From Austropuccinia psidii (taxonomy: Eukaryota; Basidiomycota; Pucciniomycetes; Pucciniales; Sphaerophragmiaceae), in the NCBI GenBank assembly GCA_023105745.1, contig JALGQZ010000004.1:65216612-65280611 (forward strand): a stretch of DNA of 64,000 nt, written 5' to 3'. The position numbers were made by a program, and so were the translations under genes. Shown here in pieces: positions 45,101 through 57,056 of the stretch (within the stretch, counting starts at the first letter, position 1; every line of letters starts with the position of its first letter). The notes below the pieces were generated by a model. That model was given only the letters and a program-made list of their open reading frames with translations, had not been told where the DNA came from and did no database searches.

Positions 45101-45774
45101 TACAGAACATTCATCAAAAAAACAATCACCTATTTTCACCATTTATGGAAGAAATCCCAGCTTTTATTCCATTCACATTTCTCAAGACACACCTGCTGGA
45201 AAGTTATCAACAAAACTTCAATCAGTAAAGAAAGTGGTCAAATAATAATTAGAGTCAGATATAAAGCATTTTGAGAGGTATGCAGATGAAAAAACAGCAA
45301 TCTCACCTGATTCACAACCTGGGAATAAGGTATGGCTAGCTTCCAAGAAAATAAAGATAACAAGACCCACCAAGAAACTATCAGAAATTTGGCTGGGCCT
45401 TATTGAAGTTCTGAAGAAGAATGAAAGCCATAAATATCACCTCAAGTTGCCAAAACCATGAAAGTCAGTTCACCCTGTCTTTCATGTGTACTTATTAAAA
45501 CTGTTTCAGAAATCAACTATACCAAACTAGCAAAAATTGCCACCACCACCAGTCATACTGGAAGAGAAAGAGGAATGGGAAGTGACTCAGGTTCTGGACT
45601 CAAAGCTCAAAAGAGGTAAACTATGGTATCTTGTAGAGTTGAAAGGATTCAGTGAAGACCCAGAAAGGACACCTTGGGAGCCAGCTTTCAGCCTTACAAA
45701 CTCCCCAGACCTTTCCAAGGATTTCCACATTTTGTATCATGACAAGCCTGGCCAAAATACCTCAAGAGTTTGAT
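42182..45774 (+). pseudogene. Element C pol relic, protease active site deleted
   Basis: Pieces in order: linker after protease (42438-42650), RT (about 43040-43600, many stops), RNase H (43590-43880, with KTDASDYSWGAVMSQ), integrase zinc-finger region (44444-44671, Cys lost), core end (45033-45245, with an intact TIYGRNPSF block that shows the frame lost in A) and chromodomain (45537-45773). Near 42300 about 100 nt present in A, including the DSGA codons, are missing. Confidence 0.87.
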
Positions 45775-46144
45775 TTTATGGTGCTTGGTGGGGATTGGAG
45801 TTTATGAAAGTAAGCTCCTCTCATGGCATGCACCTTTAAGGGGGTATTCTAGCAAAATTTGTTTTGAGAATCACCTTGGCCACTTTGTGAGCACTTGTAA
45901 GTTCTTTGAATAGATTCAGAAGGCCTTGCAACATCAATAACCTCAAATTTGTACCTTTCATCAAGATTTTCCCAAATTCCTTTTCTATTTATTTCTTTTA
46001 CTTTTTATTCCATTAATCATTATTATGAACATTCCTTACCTTAAGTAATTTTGTGGAAAAGGGTTTTTTTCTATTATGGTTCATGGTGGGGAGTGGAAGT
46101 TATGGGAGTAAGTTCCTTCTCCTGCTATGCATATCTGAGGGTTT
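45775..46144 (+). other. Element C 3' UTR, cut by E2
   Basis: First motif copy at about 45775-45893. The second starts at about 46075 (GGTGGGGAGTGGAAGTTATG, GGAGTAAGTTCC) and stops after CTGAGGGTTT, where the E2 LTR begins. Confidence 0.78.
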
Positions 46145-46983
46145 TGTCACAACCATGGGAAAACCCCTTCCTAATTGGTGTTTACAGCAAGTCAAACCTC
46201 CATTAATGAATTTTCAATTGGCTATATCATCAATACTAGGCCATTTGACCACTCGGGGCATGGAATGGCTCTTTGGCCATATCCATGGACCTCAGGTCAT
46301 ATCCTGGTCTATTGGCCCTTTTGGCCACTTTCCAACCTCACCAACCCCCAGGCCAATACCCCTATGTTTAGGCCTGGGGGGTCATCTAGCCTTCCAGGGG
46401 CCTCTGACCCACCCCCTTTGGTTAGGGGCTTTAGGGCCTAAATTGCATAGTTGGCCATTTAGGCCCCCTATGGCCTTTATGGTCCACAGTCCATGGGCCA
46501 TGGGACATGTCAGGCCTCTTTTGGCCTAATTCCAATGAGGTAAAAAGGAGCCAAGGGGGAAGACCAGTGGCCCCCAATGCCAGGTGGGTCCACCTGAGCC
46601 CACTCCAGCCATAAATCTGACAAGTCCCAAAAACCCCAATTTTAGCCTAAGTACCCAAGACACCCAGGATGGCCAAAAATTGCCATATCCCTCATGGCAC
46701 AAGCGATGGCCTCTGGAAATCACCAGAGGCCACCAGCCACCTTCAATAAGAGGTATCCCCTCAAGATCAGGGAGACTTTTGGCCCAACTCAATGGAACCA
46801 GGAGTGGTGCATATATGGTATTATATACCATTATGCACCATTCTTTCCCATAAATCCAATGGTGACATTTCTGGGAATTAATCATGCCTTCTCAAATGAA
46901 GTTCCCAGGCCAATCACCCATTTCAAAGGAAGGCTTCAGCCCCTCACTCTTACAATTCATGGCGGCTACCAGAAGACCACTTG
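46145..46983 (+). repeat. LTR E2, first part
   Basis: Starts TGTCACAACCATGGG; GGCC-rich, with TGGTATTATATACCA near 46815. It is split at ACTTG (46979-46983) by element F. Confidence 0.85.
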
Positions 46984-48423
46984 TGTCAGGCTGAGTCTAT
47001 GATAAAGGTGTATATGAGTATTTACAAGCTTTAACTATGACTGTGACATGGTAAAAATGGTTTTAAAAGATAATAAGATTGATAATAGATGATTTAATTT
47101 AAGATTTAAAGGGCTTTACTATAGAGATATAGTGGTGGTGAGCGCTGTTGAAAGCCCTGGGTGCAGCTTTACCTGTTGGATTACAATAATAAAGACTGCA
47201 ATACTTTAAATTAAGAGTATACCTGATTATTTAACCAAGAGTAAAACTGTTTTTGACAGTTTACTACGTAGGTTATTCAAGAGCAGGATGAGGAAAAGCT
47301 TTTGGCTGTGAAAAGCCCTCCTTTTATCCTAAAATTGAGGTGGAAAGGCTGCTAGACCTTTCCACGTAGAGGAAGTGAAGATTTTTCACTCTCTATGACA
47401 GGCTTGTGGTTTGAAAACAGCCTGTATACCCTGTATTGGGCTCAGATGTGGTTTTGAAACCACATCTGGGCAGTTTTCATCAATACAGGGTGAAAATTTT
47501 CATCTGGGGACCTCACAGCCTGATTCTGACGTGTATGACGCGTAGAATGCTGTACAGAAGCTGTATGGGACCCCAGTATTGACTGACATATGAGGTATTG
47601 AAGTAAAAACATGCTTCTTTGTCTATTTGACACCTCATATTCATGATTATGGGGTGTTATCCCATGGTAAGGCTGTATATGACAGCAGGTGGGATTTTGA
47701 CCTTAAAATGGTCATAACTCAGTCAGTTTTTGAGATATCAAGCTCAAAGTTGGTTCATTAAATAGCTCTATATGCGCTCTACACAATGGTACCCAACTTG
47801 ACATGGTTATCATTCAATATGACAAAGTTATCCCATGTACAAGTATTTTTGTACATTGGCGTGGTTTGGGCAAAAAGCTGTATTGAGCTTGTTTGGCCAA
47901 TAACTTCTGTTGTAGTTAAGTTATGAGGAAATGGATGGCACCATTAGATATCCCTGATTGTGCTCTTTCCAAAAAGACCCCACTTTAAGTATCTCACACT
48001 AAAACTGTAAAAGTTAGATGAGAGGTGAATGTTTTGTTCACCCTTATTTGGTCTGAATTTGACCATAACTCAAGTAATACTGGTGCTAGCTCAGTTTGGT
48101 TAGCACCATTAGATAGCCCTGGCTTAGAGCTTCATTTTGAATACCCATTTGATGGGGTTAAGCCTCTCCTTCTAGATTTTAGATGAGAGGTGAAAATTAA
48201 GGTTTATGCTCAGCAATAACTTTGAGCAGGAATAACTTTGTTATTTCTTATCCTATGGTGATGGGACTTATATTTTCAGAAAGAGGTGAGTTTCCTCTTT
48301 CTTTTGATACCTTTTGCGCTAATTTGGCTCAGCTCCATGTTTTGGTGGTATTTTGGCTATACCATTGATTTATGGTATTTTGGCTGTCATGCTTGTGCTC
48401 TGGTTTTGAGTCACAGGCTGACA
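46984..48423 (-). repeat. Element F 3' LTR (1440 bp)
   Basis: Minus-sense start TGTCAGCCTGTGACTC (48423), end GACTCAGCCTGACA (46984). It contains a double inverted repeat at 47428-47491: outer arms ACCCTGTATTG/CAATACAGGGT, inner arms CAGATGTGGTTT/AAACCACATCTG. Confidence 0.95.
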
Positions 48424-48447
48424 TACCCTCCCTCTAAAAAAGGCTCA
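48424..48447 (-). other. Element F polypurine tract
   Basis: On the minus strand, TTTTTTAGAGGGAGGGTA directly precedes the 3' LTR. It starts right after the gag-pol stop. Confidence 0.75.
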
Positions 48448-51400
48448 TCATAGATGAGACTGTTCAGTCCTCCTTGAGGCTCTGAATCTCCTTAAATGAA
48501 GGTTCCCATCTGGTATGGCATCCTCTGCCAACCATTTGTCTTTATCAGCTGTCTGGTTCTTGAATCTGACTAGGTATTGTCTCTGATCCCTCCCATTAAG
48601 TCTGATTTTTCTGGCCCTGATGATTTTACTCACAGGTCCAGGAGAGTCTTCTACTTCCACTATTTCTGGTGGAGTGATGTTTTCCTTCCTGGAGGGGAAT
48701 TTATCCTCCTCTGTTTGGAAGTATGGTTTGACCAGGCTCACTGGAAAGACTGGGTGTTTCCTAGAAAACTCCTCAGTGAGCTTGACTTCTACTGCATTCT
48801 TCCCTATCAACTTAATGATAGTGAAGGGCCCTACAAATGAGTCTCTCATTTTCTTGGGTCCTTTGAGATTGTTAAAGTTCAGTGTAGACACTAACACCTG
48901 GTCCCCTTCCTTGAAGTCAGGTTCCATATGTGATTTGTCCCACCTTTGCTTATTATACTCTTTGGCCTCAGCTATGCATTTGGCAGCAGTATCACAGGCT
49001 TTCTTCCACATATCATGGAAGTCCTTGGCTGTGGGGTGGATGGTCAGAAGATTTTTCTTCAAGTGATCCACAGGTAACAGGGGATTCCACACTTTCTCTA
49101 CCAGTGCAGGTGTTTTTCCTGTGGTAGAGTGCTGGCTTGTATTATAAGCCAGTTTTACTGCTGGTAAGAGGGTGACCCAATCATGGGTATATCCCTCATG
49201 GTCCTTGTATTCCATGCCATAGGCACAGAACCTCCTGAGGATGTCCTCCATTGTTTGGATCATCCTCTCAGCTAGGCCATCTGTTTGTGGATGGTAAGCT
49301 GTGGAAAAAGCAAGCTTGGTGCCTAGCATGTCATATAAATTGGTCCAAAATTCAGATGTGAATTTTAGGTCCCTGTCACTAATTATGATCTTAGGGACTC
49401 CACAGGTGGATATGATGTTATTCCAAAATAACAGAGCAGTGTCCATGGCTGTGTCCTCTTTATGGCATGGTAGACATCTCATGCTATTGCTGAACCTATC
49501 AACTATGATTAGGCAGGCATTGTAGTTTTCTTTGCCTCCTGGGACAAGTCCTGTGACCCAGTCCATGTTGATGGTTTCCCATGGGTGTTTGGGTTCTTCT
49601 ATGTGTTGAAGCAACCCATATTTTTTCCCATGTTTTCTATTTGCCTTTTGGCATCTTTCACAAGTGTTGATGTATTCACTCAACTCTTGCTCCCACTTGG
49701 GCCACCAAGCTGTGCTTGCTACCCTCTCTTTAGTCCTGTCTTCACTCATGTGTCCCATGTAGGGGCAGTCATGGCATTCCTGCAGGATTAAAGAGATGTG
49801 GTCTCTGTCTATCACTGTGAGTGCACTAGTGTGCTTTTCTCTGTGATAAATCAGGCCATCTATAAGGAAGAATTTATTGTCCTTATAGGCCCTCAACCAG
49901 GGTTCCTCCAGTTGGGTTTCCAGTTCTGGGCTCCTGTATTTTTGTTGAAGGAGTTGGAGTAGTATGCTACACTGTTTGTGTTTAGCATAGGATTTCAGTA
50001 CTGCATTGAAAAATTCATTGTGCAATTCTGAGGAACTTATTCCCAGTATGGGGGTTTCTGTCCCTTCTGAATCAGTGTTTCCACTGTCAAGGGTACCACT
50101 CCCTGGTGCCCATTCAGAGAATCTGAAGTTCTTTTTCATATTTATTTCCATAACATGGATAGGAATTTTTGCAGCAACTTCAGGGTCATAAGCTGGATTG
50201 CTTCTGACATTGTCCAGTGGCCATCTGCTAAGGCCATCTGCATTGGTATGGCTTTTACCTTCCTTGTATATGATGGTCATGTTCCCTCTATACTCCTGGA
50301 TGGCTATTTGCCATCTCAGCATGTGTCTATTAGTAGTCTTCATGTTTAGTAAAGACTTTAAGGCTGTGCAGTCTGTGTAGACTTCAAAGACTGCACCCTC
50401 CAAATAATAATGGAGTTTTTCTAGAGCCCAGACTAGACATAGACATTCTGTCTGGGTGGCCCCATACCTGGCTTCTGAATCTTTCAGCTGCCTGGAGATG
50501 TAACATATTACACCTTCCCTTGGTTCACCATCCACAATTTGTCTTTGGTGAAGGGCTGCTCCCAAGCCTTGGCTGCATGCTGCATCTATATATAGCTTGA
50601 ATGGTAGTTCAAAGTCAGGCAAGATGAGCACAGGTGCATTTGTGAGTTCATATTTGATCCTCTCATATGCATCCCTCCTTTCTTTGGTTATTTCAAAAAC
50701 TACATCCTTTGAGCATAACTTGTATAAACTGATAGTTATGTGAGCAAAGTTTTTGATGTGGTTTCTATAGTAGCTAGTAAACCCAAGGAAAGATTGCATC
50801 TCTTTGATTTTCTTTGGTACTGGCTTCTGCAGTACTGCTGCTACTTTGTTCTGGTCAATTGCCAGACTAAGGCCTGAGACTTTGTGTCCTAGAGCTAGTA
50901 GCTCTTGTTGGCCAAAATTACACTTTTTAAGTGAAATTTTCAGATTGATGGGTGTACATTTACTTAGCACTCTGTCTATGTATTGTACATGGTCTTCCCA
51001 TGTCTCTGAGTATATAATGATATCATCAATATACACTACCATCCAGCCTTCCATTATCTCTTCTTGAAATATGGTGTCCATCATCCTTTGGAAGTGGGCT
51101 GGTGCATTCTTGATGCCAAATGGCATCCTGGTGTACTCATATATGCCCATATGGCATATTATTCTGAGCAACTTCATGGAGTTTGGTTTAACTCCATTTT
51201 GGTGGAAGCCTTTCATACAATCCATCTTGGTTATGTATTTGGCTTTGGCCAGCTTATCCAAGGCATGAGGTATCCTTGGTATAGGGTACCTGTCTGCTTT
51301 TGTGTAGTTATTCAGGGCTCTAAAGTCTCCACACAATCTAGACTTGCCATCATGCCAGGTGATCAGGACAGGAGTGGTAATTTCCACTATTTCATTATGT

Positions 51401-54303
51401 CCAATCTTCCTGATGACATCCATGTCCAGAAGTTCATTGATGTGTTTTTCAATTTCTTTCCTGGTTTCCAGGCTTGCTGGGTAAGGAGGTCTCCTTAACA
51501 TGGGTGGATAAGGCCTTTCTACATCCAGATATAGTTCTATATCATGGCCTTTGATCTTGCCTAATGGTTCTTCACCAATGGCAAATGCTGGTCTATTCTT
51601 CCTCAGCATCTTCAGTAAACTTAGCTTTTGTTTACTGGTGAGGGTAGTGCTAAACTGTCCCTCTCTGAATTCTTTCAGAAGTTCTTCCAGTGGGTCCTGA
51701 GAAGATATCTGGTATATGTCAAGAGAAAATTTGTTTTCCTTGTTAGTACCAATGGTAATATGCCTATTTTTACTATTGTAAATATCTATGCCATACATCC
51801 TCTGGTAATCTGTTCCCAGTAAAAACCCTTGGATGTGGGCATCTTCAAGCACTACAAACTCTGGGTTGAGTCTGATATTACCTTTTCTGTGGGGTATAAT
51901 TATCTCTTTGATAATTGTCCCAATAGAGGTCATCTTTCCAGATGCACTCTTAAAGTTCTTTGCCCTGGTGGGCAAGAGTTCTTTTTCCCAGTTTGGGAAG
52001 TGGTTATCCAGATAATTTCTGGCCACTATGGAGCAGTGTGCTCCACTGTCAATGATCAGTGGGTGCTGAGCATTGTCAATACATACAGTCATTTTTGTGG
52101 CTGTTCCATGTATATATGCCATTCCTTTGGTTGGTGTAACCAGGAATGTTTGTGCATCTTGTGTATGTTTACACAAGTTCTTGTTGGCAGTGTCTTGTGG
52201 CATGCCTGCTTCCAACTGTATATCCTCAATTTCTAGTGGGGTTTCCTCTTGGTATTCCACTAGAAGTTCCTCTCTTGGGTCTTGATCCACATCAGATAGT
52301 TCTCTGATGGCATCTCCCATAGAGTCTGATTCAGAATCCTCTGTTGGAGGTTCTTCTTCAGGGACTTTTTCTATAGCATAGACTTTCTTCTTTGCTTTTG
52401 GACAGTTGTTGGCATAGTGGTCTGTTGAACCACAATTGTGACAATAATTCTTCTTCTTTGCCACTTCTGCCACTCTTTCTCTGGGTTTGTCTTTAAACTC
52501 TACCCTGAAAGGTTGTTTCTCTTTGAAACTATTGCTCGTATATGGGGTGAATTTCCCTATATTAGTCCTTTTCCTTATGTCTTGTAAGGTATTGGCTATA
52601 TCATCTAGAGTGCAATTTTGGTTGCATCTGCACTTTACTGCATGCTCTAGTTCTCCTGGCAGTTGTGTCAGAAGTTTATGATTCCTCATTTGAATGTTCA
52701 TTTGAGGATCAATGGCTTTAAGTCTTTTAGACTGTCTAAGACACCACTCATATGGATCTTTGTCCACAGAGTATTTGTCATTTTCAAATGACATGGTCTT
52801 TTGCCATATCCAAGTTCCATTACTGTACTTTTGGATTATTTGACTCTTCCACCATGGCCAATTTCTTCTGCCATGGATTTCTTTCATTTCAGTGTACCAT
52901 ATACTTGCATGACCTTTAAATGCAGTATTCAGTCTAGCAGTAATCCAGTAATCTGGTATGCTTGGTACATCAATGAAGAGTCCATCAATATAATCTATGA
53001 GTTCCATATGATCATATTCTCCTGATCCAGAGAATTTGGGCCAGTTTGAGGCCTCAGGAAGCTGTTTCAAGGCTTCCTTCTCTGAATAAGACATGCCATC
53101 TCCATCCTGGTATTGTGATGGAGATCTTGCCTTATTCAACAACATGGCATCTGGTTTGATGTCATCTGGTTGATATGGATTCTCCATAGCTTGGCCTTGT
53201 GGTTGGGGCTTTAAGCTATGGTAGGCATCAAACAATTTGTTGATGTCTTGGTTCAGACACTCCCTGTCCCTGCTGCTATGGTGTTGTTCTTCAGAGACTT
53301 GATTCAGTCTCTTGTTGGTTTCTTCAGAGGCTTTGCTCAGTTGAGCATATCCTTCCTGAAGGTTTTTAACTATCTGCTCCAATGAGGCTTGAGTTTTTCT
53401 CATCCTCTCTTGGGCAGCTGAAAATTCTGCAGCCTGCTTTGCAGATTGCTCAGCATATTGGGACATTTGCAACCACAGTGTGTCACTGTTGATGTTGCTC
53501 TCAGATGTGATAATGTTATTTTCAGTCTGAGTGGGGGTAATGTTTCTATTACTAGGACTACTGATTCTAGAGTGGTTTAAAACTACTTCTGGTTCTTGTG
53601 TACTTCTTTTACCAAATCCAACAGCTTCTGGATCATGGGGTCTGACTCTTTCCTCCTCTGGTTGAAGGAGGCTTTGTTCTTGCCCTTGTTGCCTTGTCTT
53701 CTCCTGGAAAATTCCTGTAATTGTGAAGAATGGTGACTCTTGGCCACTGATCTGCTGGTTTCTGAATGGTGTGAAGCCACTGGAGAGCTGATTTGGCTTG
53801 CTCCTTGTGAACCTGAAGGAATCTGAGTAGGCCCTGTCTGGGTTAACTGTTCTTCTATAGCTTGGATAATGGCTTGATTCTCCCTTATCCTCTGTGCCCT
53901 GGCCTCCAGGAGTCTGTGCTGCCTGGTAGGGTTCCAACCCTTGGTGATTACCATAAGGTCCTTGAAGTCTATCTCTTTGAGACAGATCTTCTGGCAACTT
54001 GATCCCAGTTCTGCCCATTGAGTTGCTAGGTTGAACCTCTTGTTGTCCATGCTCCATTGAAACAAATCTTTGAGGAGTTGGTGGATTTGAAGAACTTGAT
54101 CCATATCCTTCCAGTCCTCTGGCTTGAGGTTTCTGTTGAATTGGAGTGTGAATGGCAAGGTTGATATTATCTCCCTCATTGTTTTGCCATCCACCACTGT
54201 GTCCAATGTGTCTTCTTTCAGGTCTTCTGGTTCTAGACATTCCTGCTCTATCCTCTGGCTGGTTCCTTTGGAAGCCAAGGTCTCTGAGGTATGCAGGAGA
54301 CAT
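48448..54303 (-). CDS. gag-pol: Element F gag-pol polyprotein, intact (1951 aa)
   Basis: One uninterrupted frame. Residues 1-270 are Gln/Ser/Pro-rich; about 275-345 is a likely coiled coil; 420-590 is the gag core; zinc knuckle [14 protein letters not shown] at 621-634 (C-X2-C-X4-H-X4-C). Protease DSGA at 752-755. RT has Asp 1028 (TKMDCMKGF) and YIDD at 1091-1094. RNase H acidic residues are Asp 1240, Glu 1286 and Asp 1311. Integrase zinc finger His 1511, His 1518, Cys 1548, Cys 1551; catalytic Asp 1591, Asp 1643, Glu 1679 (35 residues between the last two). GPF at 1825-1827. A chromodomain-like end lies at about 1892-1945 ([20 protein letters not shown]). All key residues are present, so it could be functional. 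The start ATG lies one base after the ORF1 stop; the next in-frame stop upstream is only 24 nt away. Confidence 0.96.
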   Translation of the reverse strand: MSPAYLRDLGFQRNQPEDRAGMSRTRRPERRHIGHSGGWQNNEGDNINLAIHTPIQQKPQARGLEGYGSSSSNPPTPQRFVSMEHGQQEVQPSNSMGRTGIKLPEDLSQRDRLQGPYGNHQGLEPYQAAQTPGGQGTEDKGESSHYPSYRRTVNPDRAYSDSFRFTRSKPNQLSSGFTPFRNQQISGQESPFFTITGIFQEKTRQQGQEQSLLQPEEERVRPHDPEAVGFGKRSTQEPEVVLNHSRISSPSNRNITPTQTENNIITSESNINSDTLWLQMSQYAEQSAKQAAEFSAAQERMRKTQASLEQIVKNLQEGYAQLSKASEETNKRLNQVSEEQHHSSRDRECLNQDINKLFDAYHSLKPQPQGQAMENPYQPDDIKPDAMLLNKARSPSQYQDGDGMSYSEKEALKQLPEASNWPKFSGSGEYDHMELIDYIDGLFIDVPSIPDYWITARLNTAFKGHASIWYTEMKEIHGRRNWPWWKSQIIQKYSNGTWIWQKTMSFENDKYSVDKDPYEWCLRQSKRLKAIDPQMNIQMRNHKLLTQLPGELEHAVKCRCNQNCTLDDIANTLQDIRKRTNIGKFTPYTSNSFKEKQPFRVEFKDKPRERVAEVAKKKNYCHNCGSTDHYANNCPKAKKKVYAIEKVPEEEPPTEDSESDSMGDAIRELSDVDQDPREELLVEYQEETPLEIEDIQLEAGMPQDTANKNLCKHTQDAQTFLVTPTKGMAYIHGTATKMTVCIDNAQHPLIIDSGAHCSIVARNYLDNHFPNWEKELLPTRAKNFKSASGKMTSIGTIIKEIIIPHRKGNIRLNPEFVVLEDAHIQGFLLGTDYQRMYGIDIYNSKNRHITIGTNKENKFSLDIYQISSQDPLEELLKEFREGQFSTTLTSKQKLSLLKMLRKNRPAFAIGEEPLGKIKGHDIELYLDVERPYPPMLRRPPYPASLETRKEIEKHINELLDMDVIRKIGHNEIVEITTPVLITWHDGKSRLCGDFRALNNYTKADRYPIPRIPHALDKLAKAKYITKMDCMKGFHQNGVKPNSMKLLRIICHMGIYEYTRMPFGIKNAPAHFQRMMDTIFQEEIMEGWMVVYIDDIIIYSETWEDHVQYIDRVLSKCTPINLKISLKKCNFGQQELLALGHKVSGLSLAIDQNKVAAVLQKPVPKKIKEMQSFLGFTSYYRNHIKNFAHITISLYKLCSKDVVFEITKERRDAYERIKYELTNAPVLILPDFELPFKLYIDAACSQGLGAALHQRQIVDGEPREGVICYISRQLKDSEARYGATQTECLCLVWALEKLHYYLEGAVFEVYTDCTALKSLLNMKTTNRHMLRWQIAIQEYRGNMTIIYKEGKSHTNADGLSRWPLDNVRSNPAYDPEVAAKIPIHVMEINMKKNFRFSEWAPGSGTLDSGNTDSEGTETPILGISSSELHNEFFNAVLKSYAKHKQCSILLQLLQQKYRSPELETQLEEPWLRAYKDNKFFLIDGLIYHREKHTSALTVIDRDHISLILQECHDCPYMGHMSEDRTKERVASTAWWPKWEQELSEYINTCERCQKANRKHGKKYGLLQHIEEPKHPWETINMDWVTGLVPGGKENYNACLIIVDRFSNSMRCLPCHKEDTAMDTALLFWNNIISTCGVPKIIISDRDLKFTSEFWTNLYDMLGTKLAFSTAYHPQTDGLAERMIQTMEDILRRFCAYGMEYKDHEGYTHDWVTLLPAVKLAYNTSQHSTTGKTPALVEKVWNPLLPVDHLKKNLLTIHPTAKDFHDMWKKACDTAAKCIAEAKEYNKQRWDKSHMEPDFKEGDQVLVSTLNFNNLKGPKKMRDSFVGPFTIIKLIGKNAVEVKLTEEFSRKHPVFPVSLVKPYFQTEEDKFPSRKENITPPEIVEVEDSPGPVSKIIRARKIRLNGRDQRQYLVRFKNQTADKDKWLAEDAIPDGNLHLRRFRASRRTEQSHL

Positions 54304-54304
54304 A

Positions 54305-54652
54305 TCAGTGTTTGCAAGCAGTCAAAAACTTTATGTTCTTAGGGTATTTACCTTTGACTGTGCCTTGTACAAATTTGTTATCTGCTGATTTGGGCAGTTT
54401 GCCTTTGGAGGTTACAACTGGGTTAATAATTGTAATCTTCCCTGTACAAGTGGTTAAGGTTGGTTTACCTTGTATTGAAGCAGAGTTTCGTGGTTTTCTA
54501 CTCCTCTGAGTGGCTATTGGTGTCCACTTCTTGGCTGTAATGAGGCCTTCACTAAGCCTTTTTCCTTTACCCTTGCTGCCCTCTGGTTCTGAGGGTGTCA
54601 CTGGTGTGTTGGCCTGTGACTGGGTTTCAAGTGGGATGTAGTTTTCTTCCAC
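54305..54652 (-). CDS. Element F ORF1, small basic protein of unknown role (115 aa)
   Basis: Begins [18 protein letters not shown] and is rich in Lys, Thr and Ser ([30 protein letters not shown]), with no zinc knuckle or known fold that I recognise. Its TGA (54307-54305) is followed by T and then the gag-pol ATG (54303-54301), giving TGATATG. That suggests termination-reinitiation coupling or a +1 shift in the 21-nt overlap. It could be an N-terminal gag piece or a separate accessory protein. The frame is intact over 115 codons in an otherwise intact element. Confidence 0.7.
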   Translation of the reverse strand: MEENYIPLETQSQANTPVTPSEPEGSKGKGKRLSEGLITAKKWTPIATQRSRKPRNSASIQGKPTLTTCTGKITIINPVVTSKGKLPKSADNKFVQGTVKGKYPKNIKFLTACKH

Positions 54653-55245
54653 TGAATCAAAACAGGAAAAGGAGGGCTTATGTCAGTTAAGACTTCTTAC
54701 AAGGCTGGTTTTGCACGTCTAAGAATGGCCTCTGGGCTTGTATATTATTACAGTATGCCCCTGTATAATGACAGTGTGGTTGAATCAACAATTCCACGTC
54801 AGAATTACAGCTTTTGGTACCCTGTCACACTGTTTGTGTGACAGTATCCCACAGATACACTTGTGGTTTTCAAGTGTATTCTGTACAAGTGGTTTTGTAT
54901 AAGTGTTATTGAGTCAACAATACACTTAATCCACGCCTCAACTGATGGTTTTTCAGTCAGAGGTGTCCTTATTCAGTCAAGAATACAGGACTTATTTATG
55001 GCTTATGTGTTTTTATATACAAAACACGCCAAAAATAATTATTTTCAGTGGGTATTAGCCACGTGAAAAATACTCTTATATAATATGAGTATACAAAAAG
55101 GATAAAAATATATGAAATATATATATATTTAGATGGAAATTATGCCTAAAAAAGATAAAACAATGTGTTAATAAGTCATAAAAAAGAGAAAAGACTTACT
55201 TGTAAGGTCCAAAAAAGTCAAAAAAACACAGCCAGGCCCCCAAAA
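54653..55245 (-). other. Element F leader and candidate tRNA primer-binding site
   Basis: Three bases after the 5' LTR (minus sense) lies TGGGGGCCTGGCTG (55242-55229), beginning with the TGG expected opposite a tRNA CCA end. No matching LTR-internal complement was seen, so it looks tRNA-primed, unlike elements A-C. The tRNA was not identified. The remaining leader has no gene. Confidence 0.6.
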
Positions 55246-56685
55246 TGTCAGGCTGAGTCTATGATAAAGGTGTATATGAGTATTTACAAGCTTTAACTAT
55301 GACTGTGACACGGTAAAAATGGTGTTAAAAGATAATAAGATTGATAATAGATGATTTAATTTAAAATTTAAAGGGCTTTACTATAGAAATATAGTGGTGG
55401 TGAGCGCTGTTGAAAGCCCTGGGTGCAGCTTTACCTGTTGGATTACAATAATAAAGACTACAATACTTTAAATTAAGAGTATACCTGATTATTTAAGCAA
55501 GAGTAAAACTGTTTTTGACAGTTTACTACGTAGGTTATTCAAGAGCAGGATGAGGAAAAGCTTTTGGCTGTGAAAAGCCCTCCTTTTATCCTAAAATTGA
55601 GGTGGAAAGGCTGCTAGACCTTTCCACGTAGAGGAAGTGAAGATTTTTCACTCTCTATGACAGGCTTGTGGTTTGCAAACAGCCTTTATACCCTGTATTG
55701 GGCTCAGATGTGGTTTTGAAACCACATCTGGGCAGTTTTCACAAATACAGGGTGAAAATTTTCATCTGGGGACCTCACACCCTGATTCTGACGTGTATGA
55801 CGCGTAGAATGCTGTACAGAAGCTGTATGGGACCCCAGTATTAACTTACATATGAGGTATTGAAGTAAAAACATGCTTCTTCGTCTATTTGACACCTCAT
55901 ATACATGATTATGGGGTGTTATCCCATGGTAAGGCTGTATATGACAGCAGGTGGGATTTTGACCTTAAAATGGTCATAACTCAGTCGGTTTTTGAGATAT
56001 CAAGCTCAACGTTGGTTCATTGAATAGCTCTATATGGGCTCTACACAATGGTACCCAACTTGACATGGTTATCATTAAATATGACAAAGTTATCCCATGT
56101 ACAAGTATTTTTGTACATTGGCGTGGTTTGGGCAAAAAGCTGTATTGAGCTTGTTTGGCCAATAACTTCTGTTGTAGTTACGTTATGAGGAAATGGATGG
56201 CACCATCAGATAGCCCTGACTGTGCTCTTTCCAAAAAGACCCCACTTTAAGTATCTCACACTAAAACTGTAAAAGTTAGATGAGAGGTGAATGTTTTGTT
56301 CACCCTTATTTGGTCTGAATTTGACCATAACTCAAGTAATACTGGTTCTAGCTCAGTTTGGTTAGCACCATTGGATAGCCCTGGCTTAGAGCTTTATTTT
56401 GAATACCCATTTGATGGGGTTAAGCCTCTCCTTCTAGATTTTAGATGAGAGGTGAAAATTAAGGTTTATGCTCAGCAATAACTTTGAGCAGGAATAACTT
56501 TGTTATTTCTTATCCTATGGTGATGGGACTTATATTTTCAGAAAGAGGTGAGTTTCCTCTTTATTTTGATACCTTTTGAGCTAATTTGGCTCAGATCCAT
56601 GTTTTGGTGGTATTTTGGCTATACCATTGATTTATGGTATTTTGGCTGTCATGCTTGTGCTCTGGTTTTGAGTCACAGGCTGACA
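55246..56685 (-). repeat. Element F 5' LTR (1440 bp)
   Basis: Same length and ends as 46984-48423. The inner palindrome is intact at 55705-55730; the outer right arm has a substitution (AAATACAGGGT). Confidence 0.95.
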
Positions 56686-56690
56686 ACTTG

Positions 56691-57056
56691 AGGACCCCAA
56701 TTCCCTGGCTTTCCAGGTGTTGGGCATTTCATTCCATCAGTATTCCCCCAAGGGAATACTGGCCCCGGATTCTTCAAGGAAAATTTAAAGATTTTGTAAT
56801 CATTAAAATCAGTTGTCAAGGCATCAAGTACTCCCCCACTTCTTGGACAACTCAATTGGTCCATACAGGCGGTATTCAGACAACCTGCATGGCATTGGCT
56901 CATTTGGGCCAATTCATATTCCACTGTGGGAATTCAAGACCCACAGTTCATACTCAAGATTGCCAGATCTGTATTTACCCAAAATAGTCAATACAGCTGG
57001 GTGGTCAACCCTCCAGGATTAGTTTTCAACTCTTTACATATACTGGCGACCTTTTC
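56691..57056 (+). repeat. LTR E2, second part, truncated
   Basis: Continues the E-type LTR after element F. The CAGTATTCCC/GGGAATACTG palindrome is perfect at 56738-56761. TAGTCAATACAGCTGG is the unoccupied equivalent of the element B target. Similarity ends after CATATACTGGCGACC (about 57056), before the core hairpin, so the 3' end is lost. Confidence 0.78.

Larger units (their letters stand above)
39425..46144 (+). mobile_element. Element C: heavily decayed Gypsy element, 3' LTR missing
   Basis: Carries its own 5' LTR, leader, gag, pol and 3' UTR, in the order of element A, its closest relative here. It ends inside the second copy of the 3'-UTR motif, where LTR E2 begins; there is no polypurine tract at that joint, so E2 is a separate insertion and not the 3' LTR of C. 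Dozens of stops and indels. Confidence 0.85.
46984..56685 (-). mobile_element. Element F: complete Gypsy retrotransposon with intact ORFs (9.70 kb)
   Basis: Ends TGTCAGGC and GGCTGACA. A perfect 5-bp target duplication ACTTG lies at 46979-46983 and 56686-56690. LTRs are 1440 bp each. Coding is on the minus strand: a small ORF1 and a 1951-codon gag-pol. By eye the LTRs differ at about 30 positions (roughly 2%), but the long frame has no lesion. LTR, leader, gag and pol differ from elements A-E, so it is a separate family. Inserted into LTR E2. Confidence 0.96.

Noticed and set aside
46145..46983. E2 as the 3' LTR of element C
   Set aside because: No polypurine tract at the joint; the LTR type differs from C's own 5' LTR and begins in the middle of a 3'-UTR motif copy.
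51064..52236. Plus-strand frames of up to 144 codons opposite element F
   Set aside because: Antisense shadows of the intact gag-pol ORF.
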